Positions 42,615 through 54,382 of a stretch of 64,000 nucleotides of DNA are shown piece by piece. How positions within the stretch are numbered: position 1 is the stretch's first letter; each line of letters starts with the position of its first letter. Below the pieces are notes generated by a model, which saw only the letters and a program-made list of their open reading frames with translations, did not search any database and was not told the DNA's origin. Origin of the DNA: Limnanthes douglasii subsp. nivea (taxonomy: Eukaryota > Streptophyta > Magnoliopsida > Brassicales > Limnanthaceae); NCBI GenBank assembly GCA_036936605.1, contig JAUPFV010000002.1:125224376-125288375 (forward strand), in the 5' to 3' direction. Both the position numbers and the translations under genes were made by a program.

Positions 42615-43058
42615 TGATGAGGGAGAATAAAAGACAAGGGCCAAAATGAAGTAGAAATAAATGTATAAGGGCCGAAATGCATAAGAATAAATGTATAAGG
42701 ACCGAAATGAATAGAAGTAAATGTATAAGGGCCAAAATGTATAGGAACAAAGGTGTAAGGGCTAAAATGTATACATTGTAAACATATAGCCGAAATAGAA
42801 AGAAACCAAATAGCAGGGACCAAAAGATGTAATTAAACCAAATTAAGGCGTGTGGGGTCCGCAATTGTACTATAAAAGGACCACACACGTTTCACAAAGA
42901 TCGAGATGAATAGTACGAGACTTTCTCTCTCTATATTGTTTAGCAAGTAGCACTTTCTCTCTCTAGATCTCACACTCAAGTATTCCTCTATCATCAAATC
43001 CTCTATCAACAAATCCTCGCATAACAAAATCACCCTCGGACCATCTTTTAACTCTTCA
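42615..43058 (+). repeat. 3' LTR of element D
   Basis: 444 bp, identical to 31,217-31,660 except for two substitutions. TG...CA ends. Confidence 0.97.
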
Positions 43059-43987
43059 ACAATGATATTGGCCATACCACTGATGACTGCATAGCATTGA
43101 AACAAGAAGTTCAGAACTTGATTGAGAGGGGAAAGCTGGGAGCGTATGTTAAAAGAAGAGGAGGCAACAGGCCAGATAACACTCACCGGGTTGGCCCAAG
43201 TAATGCTACCCCGGAGGGGGCCATGGTTATAGTTGAAAGTTTTGACGTGGAATCTGAATACTTGGATCCTGATCCAACTCGAAACAGAGTGGGTGTTATA
43301 GAGGAACGTTCTAGATCAGTCTCCGGGCTCATTAATTTTTTCGAGTCGCTTACAATTTTCGGAGGGGACACTATGGCAGCTCCTAATGCTTCTTCAAGGA
43401 AGAGGCATGTTCACACTTTAGCCTCCCAGCTAGAAGGAGGCATGATATCTTATCAGTCACCAAACTCATTCCCCTTCATTTTTTTTTATGAAGATGATTT
43501 GAGAGACATTGCTGGCCCTCATGAGGATGTTGTTGTCATAGGAGCATCTATAGGGGGCAATGACATAAGACGAATCCTGGTGGATACTGGAAGCTCAGCC
43601 AATATCCTTTTCCTAACCACTTACAAGAAAATGAAAAATCCAGCTGTAATTCAGAATTCAGACATGTCAATCGTGGGCTTCACAGGCAGCTCAGCAGATG
43701 TGATCGGAGAGTTCGAAGAAGAGGTGTTATTAGGCAAGGGCCCTTTCAAGAAAATGGTCAGAATACTCTTTATTGTGGTGGATTGTCCCACTTGCTATAA
43801 TGCTATTCTAGGGAGGTCTTGGCTCTCTAGGATGCATGCAGTGGCTTCAACAGTCCACCAGTGCTTGAAGTATGCTGTTCAGGGACAAGTTGGAGTTGTC
43901 CGGAGCAGCCAAAAGGTTGCAAGAGAATGTTATGCTACTGCCCTGGCTCCTCGAACGCTGGGGGCAGTCCGTATTAATGAACAATAG
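43059..43987 (+). pseudogene. gag end and protease of element B, truncated at 5' end
   Basis: Starts inside the gag knuckle (NDIGHTTDDCIALKQEVQNL) right after the D LTR, so the LTR and most of gag are missing. An open frame continues through SSRKRHVHTLASQLEGGMIS, GPHEDVVVIGASIGGNDIRR, DTGSS (43,583-43,597), VRILFIVVDCPTCYNAILG and SRMHAVAS to UAG at 43,985-43,987 followed by CAG UUU. No stop interrupts it, so this piece is intact apart from the missing start. Confidence 0.9.
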
Positions 43988-46900
43988 CAGTTTGAGGGCC
44001 TTTCTGGGGGTGAGGGTGAAATTGATGACCCCAGAGAGACCCCTGAAGTATTGATACCGATCGAAGAAGTAGAAACGCACTGTTTGGAAGAGGGTAAAAG
44101 TGTCAAGATAGGGTCCAAGATGCCACCAATGTTGAAAAAGGAAATGTTGAAGTTTTTGAAAGACCATCAACACGTTTTTGCTTGGTGCAATGCTGATGTT
44201 ACTGGGGTTCCATCAGAAGTAATATCACATCACCTATCCGTCCGGAGAGATGTAGCTCCAGTGGTTCAAAAAAGAAGAGCTTTTTCCAAAGAAAAGGCTG
44301 ATGTTATTGTACAAGAGATTGACAGACTCACAAAGATGGGGCACATTAAGGAATCTCAATACCCTTTGTGGACTGCCAATCCTGTCTTGGTGAAAAAGAA
44401 GAATGGCAAGTGGCGCATGTGCATTGATTTCACAGATCTCAATAGAGCTTGCCCAAAAGATTTGTATCCGGTCCCCCGGATAGATCAGTTAGTAGACTCT
44501 ACCTCTGGGAACAAGCTGCTTTCCTTTTTGGATGCCTTCTCCGGGTACAATCAGATTCAAGTAGATCCAAAGGATCAAGAGCATACCACGTTTGTCACTG
44601 ACAGGGGTCTACATTGCTATAAGGTAATGCCATTTGGTTTGAAAAATGCTGGGGCTACTTATCAGAGGTTAGTCAACAAGGCATTTGCTGATCAAATTGG
44701 AAGAAATATGGAAGTATACATTGATGATATGATGGTAAAGAGTGTAGATGAGCAGTTGCACTTGTCCGATCTCAAAGAAACGTTTACCAACTTGGTGAAA
44801 GTAAATTTGAAGTTAAACCCTGAAAAATGTATGTTCGGAGTGCAGTCCGGGAATTTTCTAGGTTATATCATAAGTGAGCATGGAATACAGCCCGATCCGG
44901 ACCAGCTCAATGCTCTTTTCCAAATGGAGCCTCCTCGAAACATTAAAGAAGTACAGCGGTTAACGGGGAGATTAGCTGCCTTAAACAGATTTATCTCAAG
45001 GTCTTCGGACAGGTGTGCTCCTTTCTTTCAAACTTTGAAGGGTGCAAAGGGATTCGATTGGACCCCGCAGTGTGATGAAGCTTTCGATGAGATCAAGAAA
45101 CACCTGTCCTCCCCCAAAACTTTGTTCAAGCCAGTCGATGGGGAGACTATCTTCGTATATTTGGCAGTTTCGAGTTGTGCCATCAGTGTTGTGCTGGTAA
45201 GAGAGGTCGATGGTCATCCCCATCCAGTGTACTACATCAGCAAAAGCTTGATAGATGCAGAAAGGTGTTATTTGAAGCTTGAAAAATTGGCATTAGCTCT
45301 GGTGATAGCTGCAAGGAAAATGAGGCCTTATTTCCAAGCTCATCCTATCATCGTCCGGACCTCTTTTCCCTTAAAAAATGTCCTTCAAAAAGCAGACATT
45401 TCAAGCAGAATGACTAAGTGGTCAGTAGAATTGGGGGACTTCAACATAGACTTTGCTCCCCGGACAGCAGTCAAAGCCCAAGCTGTGGATGATTTTCTGG
45501 TTGAATTCCACTCCGATAGGGATTCAGAGCAAGCTACTGACATAAAAGATAAGAAAGTGTGGGTCGTCCGAACAGACGGTGGATCTAGCACTATGGGATG
45601 TGGTGCAATAATATGTTTAACTTCCCCATATGGAGACAATATGTACCATGCTATTTGTTTTGCTTTCAGGGTCAAGCTACTAAGTGACTCCCAATTGCTT
45701 ATCCACCATGCCTTAGGCCAATCTGAGGCTAGAAAGGAGCATCTTGTGAAGTATTTACTCCTCCTCAAAAATGAAGCACTTAAATTTAGAGCTGTTGTCT
45801 ATGAGCACATTCCCCGGGCAGAAAATGAGCTAGCAGACTCATTGGCAACCATAGCATATACGGAGTCATATCCATGGATCCATGTGCTTGAAAGCCCTTA
45901 TATTCAACTTAGTAAGGGTAAAGAAGAGGAAAGTTTTGAAATACAAGTGAAACAGCCTCAAGACTAGAGGTTTCCTCTCTTGCAATATCTCTCCGATGGT
46001 GTTGTGTCTTCAGATAAGTCACTAGCCAGAACATTGAAACATAAGGCTCGTGGTTTCATCATACTGAGAGAAGTGTTTTACAAAAAGTCTTGCAGTAAAC
46101 CTCTCCTGCGTTGTTTGGGGGATGAAGAGTCACAAGTGGTCCTCTCCGAATTACATGATGGTGAGGGGTCAGTCCATTGTGGATTTAGAGCTTTAACAAG
46201 AAGAGTTTTACTCTCCGGTTACTATTGACCATCAATCATGAAAGATGCTAAGGAATTGGTGAGGAGGTGTGACCCATGCCAGAGGTACAGCAATGAAATT
46301 CATGTACCAGCCATTCCTTTAGAGTCAATTTCTGAGCCCATTCCCTTTGCTCGATGGGGATTGGATTTAGTAGGGCCTCTCCCTGTGGCGTCCGGAGGGC
46401 GCAAAACTATAATTGTGGCCATAGATTACTTTTCGAAGTGGATAGAAGCAGCCCCCCTGGCATGGACAACATCAAAAGCTGTCATAAAATTCATTTTATC
46501 CAACATATGTTGCAGATTTGGTGTCCCACAGAAAATAACAACAGACAATGGGCCACAGTTCGACAATAGAGAAATGGAGAGCTTCTGTGCCTCAAGGGGT
46601 ATACAGCATTGTTTTTCTTCACCTTTCCACCCACAAGCAAATGGGCAAGTTGAAGTGGCTAATAGAACTATACTGTCCGGTTTAAAGAAGAATTTGGAAG
46701 GGGCTGCTGGGAAGTGGCCTAGTTATCTACAAGAAGTCTTGTGGGCCTACCGGACAACGCCTGGGGCTGCAACACAAGAGTCGCCCTTTGCCTTGGTCTA
46801 TGGGATGGATGCAGTAGCCCCCATAGAGAAGACCCTCCCCTCCTTTCGTGTTCACAACTTCTCCGAACACGCTAACGAGGTGGCAATCAGAGGTCAACTT

Positions 46901-47200
46901 GATCTGATAGAAGAAAGGCGGGTTAAAGCTCACCTTAGAGTTGCGCACTATCAGGGCTTGATGAGAAGCAGGTTTGCCTCTAAAGTTAAAAGAAGAGATT
47001 TCCAACCAGGGGACAAAGTATTAAGGAAGGTCTTCTTACACACTAAAGAAAAGCTCTTCGGAAAAATGGCCCCAACTTGGGAGGGTCCGTATATAGTTGT
47101 TGAAAAAATCAAGCCTGGAACTTATTGGTTGGAAGAAAAAGACGGCAGAGTTCTAACTCATCCTTGGAATATTGAGCATCTCCGGATGTACTTGGAATAA
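43988..47200 (+). pseudogene. pol: RT, dual RNase H and integrase of element B, two nonsense codons and a deletion
   Basis: Open after the UAG: QFEGLSGGEGEIDDPRETPE, then a complete RT (KWRMCIDFTDLNRACPKD; FLDAFSGYNQIQVDPKD; YIDDM at 44,716-44,730). First RNase H FVYLAVSSCAISVVLV lacks the catalytic Asp. The archaeal-type RNase H reads RTDGGSSTMGC, then jumps from CFAF to VKLLSDSQLL. Compared with D about 25 residues (75 bp) are missing, including the conserved NNEAEYEA Glu. TAG at 45,965-45,967 (A has TAG at the same codon) and TGA near 46,226. Integrase HHCC and the Asp, Asp, Glu triad (WGLDLVGP, TTDNGPQFD, HPQANGQVEV) are present to PWNIEHLRMYLE. Confidence 0.92.
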
Positions 47201-47692
47201 GCACTTGTGTAAATATTTACTTGTTTAAACATCCATGTAAATATTTGGGGGCATACTCTTTCCTCCTTGGTGGCGCAGGGAGGTTTTAATGAGGTGTTCG
47301 GGTGATTGAATAAAATTCGATGCCTTCTTAAAAAATTTCTAAGTGTTTTTAAAGTTTTATCCCTTGTCATACTATCCGGACTGAAATATCTAAGGGCTAT
47401 TTAAACTCTAGCCGGAGAATTTAAACACTCTCACAATGCAACAACTAAAGGCTACTTAAACTCTGGCTATCAAAATTAAAACGAACAATGAAAGAAGATG
47501 ATGGTTGTACAGAACAGAGATATTCATTGAAGTAACAACTTAAAATTGCCTTGGCCTTCCAAGGACCTTTAAATAGTCAAGATACAACACAAAAAACCTG
47601 TCCGGTCGAGCATCGGACACCATTACAAAAAAAGTGCCTTGGCCTTCCAAGGACTTTAGTTTGAATGAAAAATAAACAAAGTAGATTGTAGG
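47201..47692 (+). other. 3' non-coding region of element B after integrase
   Basis: Contains TTTCCTCCTTGG, AGGTTTTAATGAGGTGTTCG (shared with D) and two copies of the near-palindrome CCTTGGCCTTCCAAGG at 47,549-47,564 and 47,637-47,652. E has two related copies at its antisense 3' end. No long tandem array like that in D. Confidence 0.6.
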
Positions 47693-50674
47693 TTAAGGTT
47701 GAGCCTTTGAAGATGGCTCACCTTCATCTGCCTTCTTGCCCTTAAAGTCGCTTTTCCCTTCGACTACCTTCTTGCTTTTGGGATCATTTTCCTCCTCGTC
47801 TGGGCTCTCCCCGGTCCTCTCTTCATCATCGGATGAGGACGCACTGGAGACTCCATACTGATCCTCTTCGCCCATTGTATGATGTGGAAGGTCATCATCG
47901 TCTACGTAAAGCCACAAGTCCCCTAGGTTCCTCTTCGGAAATTTTTCATGAAAGAGTAGAACCATGTCAGACCTCACCTTATCAAGCAATAGCTCTTCGC
48001 TTTTAATCATCTGGTTGGCATAGGCATTGATCTTGGCATTGATCATAGCCTCTTGATCCCTTAACAAAGCGGTTTTCTCCTCAGCCGCCTTGGACACGGC
48101 ATTCTCAAGAGTAATCTTGTCAGTGGTCAAGTAGGTGATAGTCTTGTCCTTTGCCTTGGTCTCTTCTTTTGAGGCAGTAAGATCTTTCTCCACACCGGAC
48201 AGCTTCTCCCGGAGGTCTCTGATGGTTTCCTCTAGAGTGGCAACCTTTGTGGAGCTTTACTCCTGATTCCTCTTCAGCTCCTCGTTTGCTTCCTTTAGCA
48301 TGTCAGCATTGGCAGTAGCAGTGCGAAGGTCTTCGGACAACTTTTCCTTCTCAGACTTAAGGTCTTTGATGATGTCTGCTTGACCCCAAACTTGTCTCTC
48401 TAGTGTAAGTACCGGCTGCACGTTGCTTAGCAAAGAGTGGGCTATGGTGTCCTTTTCACTAGAAACAATGAAAGTCTTACCATTGAAGTTGACCGTATTG
48501 GAGCTGCTCGAAGGAACGTAAGGCCCTGCAAATTCATCTCTGGGGAGGCTAAGGAAGTATTCACCAAGTTCACCAAGACCAGTGAGGTCTACTCCATCGA
48601 TGTTGAGATCTCCCCCCTCCACCTCATCGGTATGAAAGTCCCTTGGGATCTCTTCGGCCTGCGTTGGGTCAGAAGGGTCAGCTTGGAAAGAAGGCTCCGG
48701 ATCCCGGAGAGCAAGCTCATCTCCCTTTGAAGTCTTTTTCTTCTTGACTTCCCGGTCTGCGCCTTCACCGTCTTATTTGCGAGTCCTCTTGGGAGCCCTT
48801 GGAGGTTTTGAAAGGTCTGCTTCCTGCCTTTCGGTCTCTTGCTCCACCACTTGCAAGAGAGCAGCATCGATCTGGCTCTGGGCCGGCCCCTCCGGGCCTG
48901 TTGGAGCATCCTTCTCAGCATCACTTGCCACCTTTTTTCCTCTCTTCTTGCCCTTCATTTTTCTTGGGGCTTTGGCCCGGCCAGGCAGGAAGAGTGTCCC
49001 ATCTAGTTCATGAGACCTCTTAAGCACAGTGTCCGCAGAAGGCTGGGTGGTGAGCTCCTCCCAAGTCAGGTCTCTCCGACCTGTGGTGTTCCACAGGTGA
49101 GACCTTGCCAGGTTTCTACTGGTGAAGGCAGCATGGAATCGGTTCCCCCATTCCTCAGCAGCCCAGGCATTGATCCTGCCACAGGTAACCTGTCCGGCCT
49201 TCAAGTAATCACCGAACTCCTTAGGTAGTTCTGTTAAGACAAAAAAGAGACTAGTTAATTTAAACCAACTTAAAGAAGGAAGAAATGGACAAATATTTAA
49301 AGTGGGAGACTTACGGTCACTCCTCCACCTGCTTCTGAGGAGGCTTGGGTTCTCTCCGGCCTTGATCTTCCTTCCGTTTTCCCAATCGCCACTGACGAAC
49401 AAAAACTGGCTCCTCCATTTGCTCTCAGACTCCAATAGATCATTAACAGCTTTGAAACTGTCCCCCATATTGAAGTGGTAGAAGGGGAATTGGTGATGTT
49501 TGCAAAGATTGGCTACTGCTGCAAATTCTTCCGTAGGAAGAGGGATCCCGGACAGCCTTGATGCCATGATGCATGACATCAGAGTATACCAACCGTTGGG
49601 GCTCAGCTGGCTCGGACAGAGTTTGACCAGATGAAAATATCTGACAATCTCTGGGTCCAATGGGAATATGAGTCCCCAATTAAATAGCTCCGTGAAGATG
49701 ACTATTTCGTTCAGCTTGCAATCCATAGGAGTTTCAGGATCTATGGGAATCCTTATCTTCACGTTTTCTGAGATCCCCCATTTTATGCGCATTCGACCCA
49801 GATCAGCAGTATGGATAAAGGCATACTTGGTCTTCTGTAAGGCCAAGAGATATTTAAATTCGACCCTGTGAAAACAAGGCCCTACCTTCCCCTCGAGACA
49901 CTCCGGCAGCTCCGGATGCCTCAAGCACAGTTTTTCTTTGCCTTTAACGTTTTTGGCAGCAGTTGTATTAGTAGTCTGGTCGGAGGACTCAGACTCGAAA
50001 GGGACTTCTTCAGCAGAGTCTTCCATTCTTTCCTCCATGATCGTTGGGGGAATATCAATGGTAGTGGTCCGGGGAGGTTTCAAACTTGGCTCAGCCTGGC
50101 TTCCGGACTGCTGGCCTTCTGTGTTTCTTTGACTTCTAGTCTCAGGCTGGGGCTCTGAGGCAGAGGTCTCTCTGAGAAGTGCTGGGCTGCTAGCCTCCGG
50201 ACCAGATGGCCTTTCCCGGGGAGCTCTGATAGGCACTCCAGACCCAGAGCTACTATTTTTTGCGCCCGATTTTAAGGGAGTGTTCTTGGAGGCTTGCCCT
50301 TTAACCAGCCGGCTTGTCCTCTTAACAACCAGTTTCTCCGGAGAGTGCTCTGTGTCTGATCCCATAGCGAGAAAAGGAGAAGGTTTCCTAAAACTTGTGA
50401 CTGTAACTCCTGGCTCGACAGTAGGCACTGATTCCTGAACTGAGGAACCAGAGACTATGGGGGAGATAGTGGATTGAAATAGTTTTTTGGGCTTAGTACC
50501 TTTAGAAGAGGACGATCCTCGATCTGACTCTGTAGCAGAGGAGATTGGTCTGCCGACAGGCGAGGTAGGTAACCCTGCTGCGATTCGTCTTTCCTTCTCA
50601 ACTTTTTATGCCTTCTCCAACTCAGAAAGGTTGAGCCACCCGCCTTTGATCAATACAGTCCTTGCTGTAAACAT
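47693..50674 (-). pseudogene. Antisense gene of element B (aORF)
   Basis: ATG at 50,674: MFTARTVLIKGGWLNLSELE, then a TAA near 50,610. The following 551-codon frame (50,428-48,773) has LAMGSDTEHSPE, a Ser/Pro-rich region and the central domain (LGRMRIKWGISENVKIRIPI; NWGLIFPLDPEIVRYFHLV; KLCPSQLSPNGWYTLMSCIM; FVSGDWENGRKIKAG). A GT-AG intron (49,231-49,314, 84 bp, phase 1) leads into LPKEFGDYLKAGQVTCGRIN and RRDLTWEELTTQPSADTVL. The same frame continues past TAA near 48,770 and near 48,255 to a coiled coil and VRSDMVLLFHEKFPKRNLGD, then an acidic tail. Only single stops separate the pieces. The function is unknown. Confidence 0.78.
49231..49314 (-). other. Phase-1 intron in the element B antisense gene
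   Basis: Donor C|GTAAGTCTC, acceptor TTGTCTTAACAG on the minus strand, 84 bp and in frame, which is why the 551-codon ORF reads through it. Same site and phase as in D and E. Confidence 0.75.
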
Positions 50675-50772
50675 AAACTACCAAGAAAATCTTTGCTTTA
50701 GAGAGAGAAAGCTCTAAGTAAATTTGCAGAGTAAATATGAAAGAGATAGTAAAATAGTAGAAAATGAGTCTG

Positions 50773-50780
50773 AATTTATA
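50773..50780 (-). promoter_or_regulatory. TATA-like box of the element B antisense gene
   Basis: Minus strand CTATAAAT about 100 bp upstream of the ATG at 50,674, a spacing similar to that in E. Confidence 0.45.
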
Positions 50781-51093
50781 GTAAAACTGAAAAAGGAAGT
50801 TGATTCCTAGGAGAATTCGAAAAGTTTGGCAATGATTAAAAGACGGCGTTGATGTCACCATTTGTAATTAAAGAGGTTGCTTTTCGAAGAAGGTGGGTTT
50901 GAAATTTAAGGTGAAAAACGGCTGAAGCAACCAATCAGAGAGCGACACGTGTCCCACAAACTCTGGCAAAAACCGTTTTGAATTCGTGAAGCTTTATCTG
51001 TCCGGGTAAACCTATAGACATGTCCGGATTGAAAACTACTTCTAACATCGGACTGTTTTTCAGGTCTCTGACAAGAATACTTGCTCAAACACC

Positions 51094-51108
51094 TAAAAAA
51101 GGGGCTCC
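51094..51108 (+). other. Polypurine tract of element B
   Basis: AAAAAAGGGGCTCC lies immediately before the LTR start. Confidence 0.65.
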
Positions 51109-51517
51109 TGATGAGTCCGAATTTAGCATGCTCCCTGGACACGGACAGATCAGTCCAAAGCCTCCGGACCGGACAGATCACTTTGAACACTATGACCATA
51201 GGGCTGTTCGAACTATGACAAAAGTACTAAAAAACCTAAACACTTCTTGACTAAGCTACTTGCTCTCCTACTTAGAGCTCATGGGTCTTTGAACATGACC
51301 CGGGTCCATTAAACATGACCCGAAAGCCCATAAGGGCCCAACATCAGGGTATAAATACCCAACCACCTGCATTAACTATGGGTAATGAGAATTAAATGCT
51401 ACCAAGCTGCTTAATTATCTCTCTACTCTCTACTCTAAACACTTAAACACCCACACACCACCATAAAACACCAACTGAAATTACCAGCCTACCCTCAGGC
51501 AATTATTATCCTCACCA
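51109..51517 (+). repeat. 3' LTR of element B
   Basis: TGATGAGTCCGAA ... ATCCTCACCA, 409 bp. GGGTATAAATACCC at 51,347-51,360 is the TATA box within a palindrome, as in A. TCCGGA and GGACAGATCA words repeat in U3. Confidence 0.85.
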
Positions 51518-54382
51518 AGATTGATCTAGATTAGACTCAACACTAAAAACTTTAAACTTAATGACTCAAAATTTAAAGATAGTTGGTTGACTGGTTCTTT
51601 AATTTTTTTATAGACCATTTTCACACTTCTCTTTGATAAACACCTTTCATGTTTGTTTGCCCTTTTTAAAACAACCAAAATCATGAAATTCAACATACAC
51701 AATATTATGTGAGCTACATTTTTAGTAATTTTAGGAACATTAATATATTGTTCAACCTAATAAGTTTGTTTGTATAAGTTAACTTTTCACGACTTCCTAT
51801 GAAAATATAGTGCTTACTATTGTAGTTAACCTTCTGGTTTACAAGGATGGAATTTTAAGTAATCTTATGGCTATCACAATTATCAGCATACCATATTATG
51901 GTGTAGCCAAGCACACTCATTGATTTGATTTATTTCTTATCATTACACATTTTTTTCATATAAGTAGGATTATTCATAAAATAACACACAACTTTTGGAT
52001 GTTCATATCTTCCATATATCTGACATGTGGATTTGGAGAGTGCAAACATTCCTCATCTGCCACATCTTTAACCTCTTTCTCTAAAGTTGTTTAAGGTATT
52101 TTTTTCTCTGCCTTTATATCCTCTAGATTTTCCTCTGATATATATTGTTCTTATATTATAATTGTTTGCTTTCTTGTTCATTTACAACATAGTTGGTTGA
52201 TGCCAAGGTTAAGTTAGGTGCGAAAGTTTGTAGGCTGTTGTGTTGTTATAATCTATTTTCAAAGATTAGTAAGGCAATATATAGATCAATCCATATAATC
52301 ATCTACTTATCAGCCAGACTTGCCACATTTGTGTATATTCATACTCTAGATCAACTTTTATATATATATATATATATATTCTAGGCTGTTGTGTTGTGTA
52401 TATTCATTTTAGGCTGTTGTGTTGTGTATATTCATTCTAGATAAAAAAATCATAAATAGACTCTTTATGAGTTTTTTTAACTTAGAGTTATTTTTTTAGT
52501 AATTTAAAATATTAAATAAATAAAAGTAATATTTTTACAAGACCATGAGATATACTCCAATGAGAGGATACGATCCTACTCCGGTGAGAGGTATGAACCT
52601 CAAAAGAATACAATAGTAAAAATACATAAAAAAAATATTTAGTTATCTGAAACAATTAAATATTGTAAATAGGAAGCTTTTGTCTTCACATAGGTGGAAA
52701 AATAAAAACAGAAGGTCTAGGAACAATGAAGGTGTGACAAACACACTGGCCTTGTAATGTATGTTGAACCGACAATACAACATTGAGCAACAACCACAAC
52801 AACCGGCCTATATTATCAGACAACAACTACTACACCCGATCTACTATTACAGTTGGACCACCACAATCGAAATTAAACCACATAAAAAATCTAAATCTAG
52901 ATCTGAAAATCTAAGATCTAGAACAAAAAAAACCGAAGAAAAAATATATAAAAACCTAGGCCTAGATATGTAAAACAAAAATTTAAAACTAAACCAACGA
53001 AGTTGAAATATATAGCAAAATAAATACATAAAAAAACATAAATCTAGATCCTAAAATCTAACATCTAGAACTAAAAAATATGAAGAAAAAAATCTAAATT
53101 CATAAATCTAAAAATAAAATCTCTGTCTCTAGACCATATAACGAAGATGTAACTAACCACATGTTTTGAGATCAAATATAAAAAAACTAAAAATATTGAT
53201 TGGACATGTTTTTGAGTTTTTTTAATTTATATTATTCCTTTGTGCGGATCATATTCATGATTTTTTTAAAATAAGAAATAACCAAAAATCTAAATTTTGC
53301 AAGTTTTTTATATTTTATTTATGTAGTTATTGTTTGTGTGTGTCATATTCATTATTTTTTAAATAAAAAAAACAAAAAATCTATACTTTATTACCTTTTT
53401 ATTTTAAAAACAAAAGTTGTATCATTGTTTGTGTTTGTCTTATTCATGACATTTAGCTAAAAATATTAAAAATATATATTTAACAAGTTTGGACTTCTTT
53501 ATTTTATGTTATTGATTTATATATCACCTTTTTAGATATGATACGTCATTTCAAAATTGTAATTTATATAAAAATTGTAGTTTTATATTTACATACAAAT
53601 ATAATTTTATTTTATTTTTAAATAATTATTAACGTTATTAATTGTAACAAATTTAACTTTTTTAACCAATTAACTAAAGAAGGTTATAGTTAGTTGTCTA
53701 AACATAGTTAGACAAAAAATAAAACTTTTTAATCTAAAAATAGTTTAAGATAAGATATAAAACGAATAATTGTTGAAGTGTTTTATAGTTTTGAATTATG
53801 GATTTATATTTTTTAAGATCAGTCGTAATTTAAGACCTAAGTAAAAAAAAGTTTATCAATAGATATTCAGATTAAATTTTATACCAAAAATATATACATT
53901 CGATAAAAGAAACGCGTTAAAAATATAAAGTTACATTCTCTTCTACTCTTTTCAATCATGATTTTCTCTCTAAACGAGACATCTATCTTCTTTAAATTAC
54001 AACGAATCAAAGGTAATCCACAAACCTTCAACTTCAAATATATAGTACCAAACCCCGGTTTTTCTTTATAACTCGTAACTACCCATAATCTTTCCATAGT
54101 TTTGATTTGTCTTTTAAGTGTCGTCTCATATTTCAATTTAATAAGTTACATCATTTTTTGATGGGTCACGCTGATTGTTACAACACAAATTCGTACAAAT
54201 AAAATGAAATAACACCCAAGATAAAACGCTCCCCTCGTTTGAAGAGTGTACAAGAAATCTAATATTTCTCCACAGAAAAATATTCCAGTAGAAAGATCTT
54301 CAAAGGCCAGACAGAAAGTATCTAAATATATTGTTGGAGTTTAATTTGGATCGTTTTGGGCCTCTAAACGTGCCCACCGAAT
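51518..54382. other. AT-rich spacer with minor repeats
   Basis: No gene is supported. Noted repeats: TAGGCTGTTGTGTTG with GTATATTCATT occurs twice in tandem (about 52,384-52,441) with a partial copy near 52,228; TA-rich run at 52,351-52,378; a doubled block of TCTAGATC/AATCTA words at 52,880-53,060. Several ORFs of 60-100 codons are low-complexity. Confidence 0.55.

Larger units (their letters stand above)
31217..43058 (+). mobile_element. Nearly complete Tat-lineage Ty3/gypsy retrotransposon, element D (11,842 bp)
   Basis: Two 444-bp LTRs differ at two positions. Between them are the primer site, gag, protease, UAG boundary, RT, two RNase H domains, integrase, tandem arrays, an antisense gene and a polypurine tract. 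Dual RNase H plus an antisense gene after integrase place it in the Tat lineage. Coding lesions: TGA in gag (32,723), a frameshift near 33,925, TGA in integrase (36,733), and at least three stops in the antisense gene. The flanks do not match: left is integrase of A, right is gag of B. The 5-bp flanks are ACAGT and ACAAT. Confidence 0.92.

Noticed and set aside
31212..43063. 5-bp target site duplication for element D
   Set aside because: Flanks are ACAGT and ACAAT and belong to different element copies, so I do not call a true duplication.
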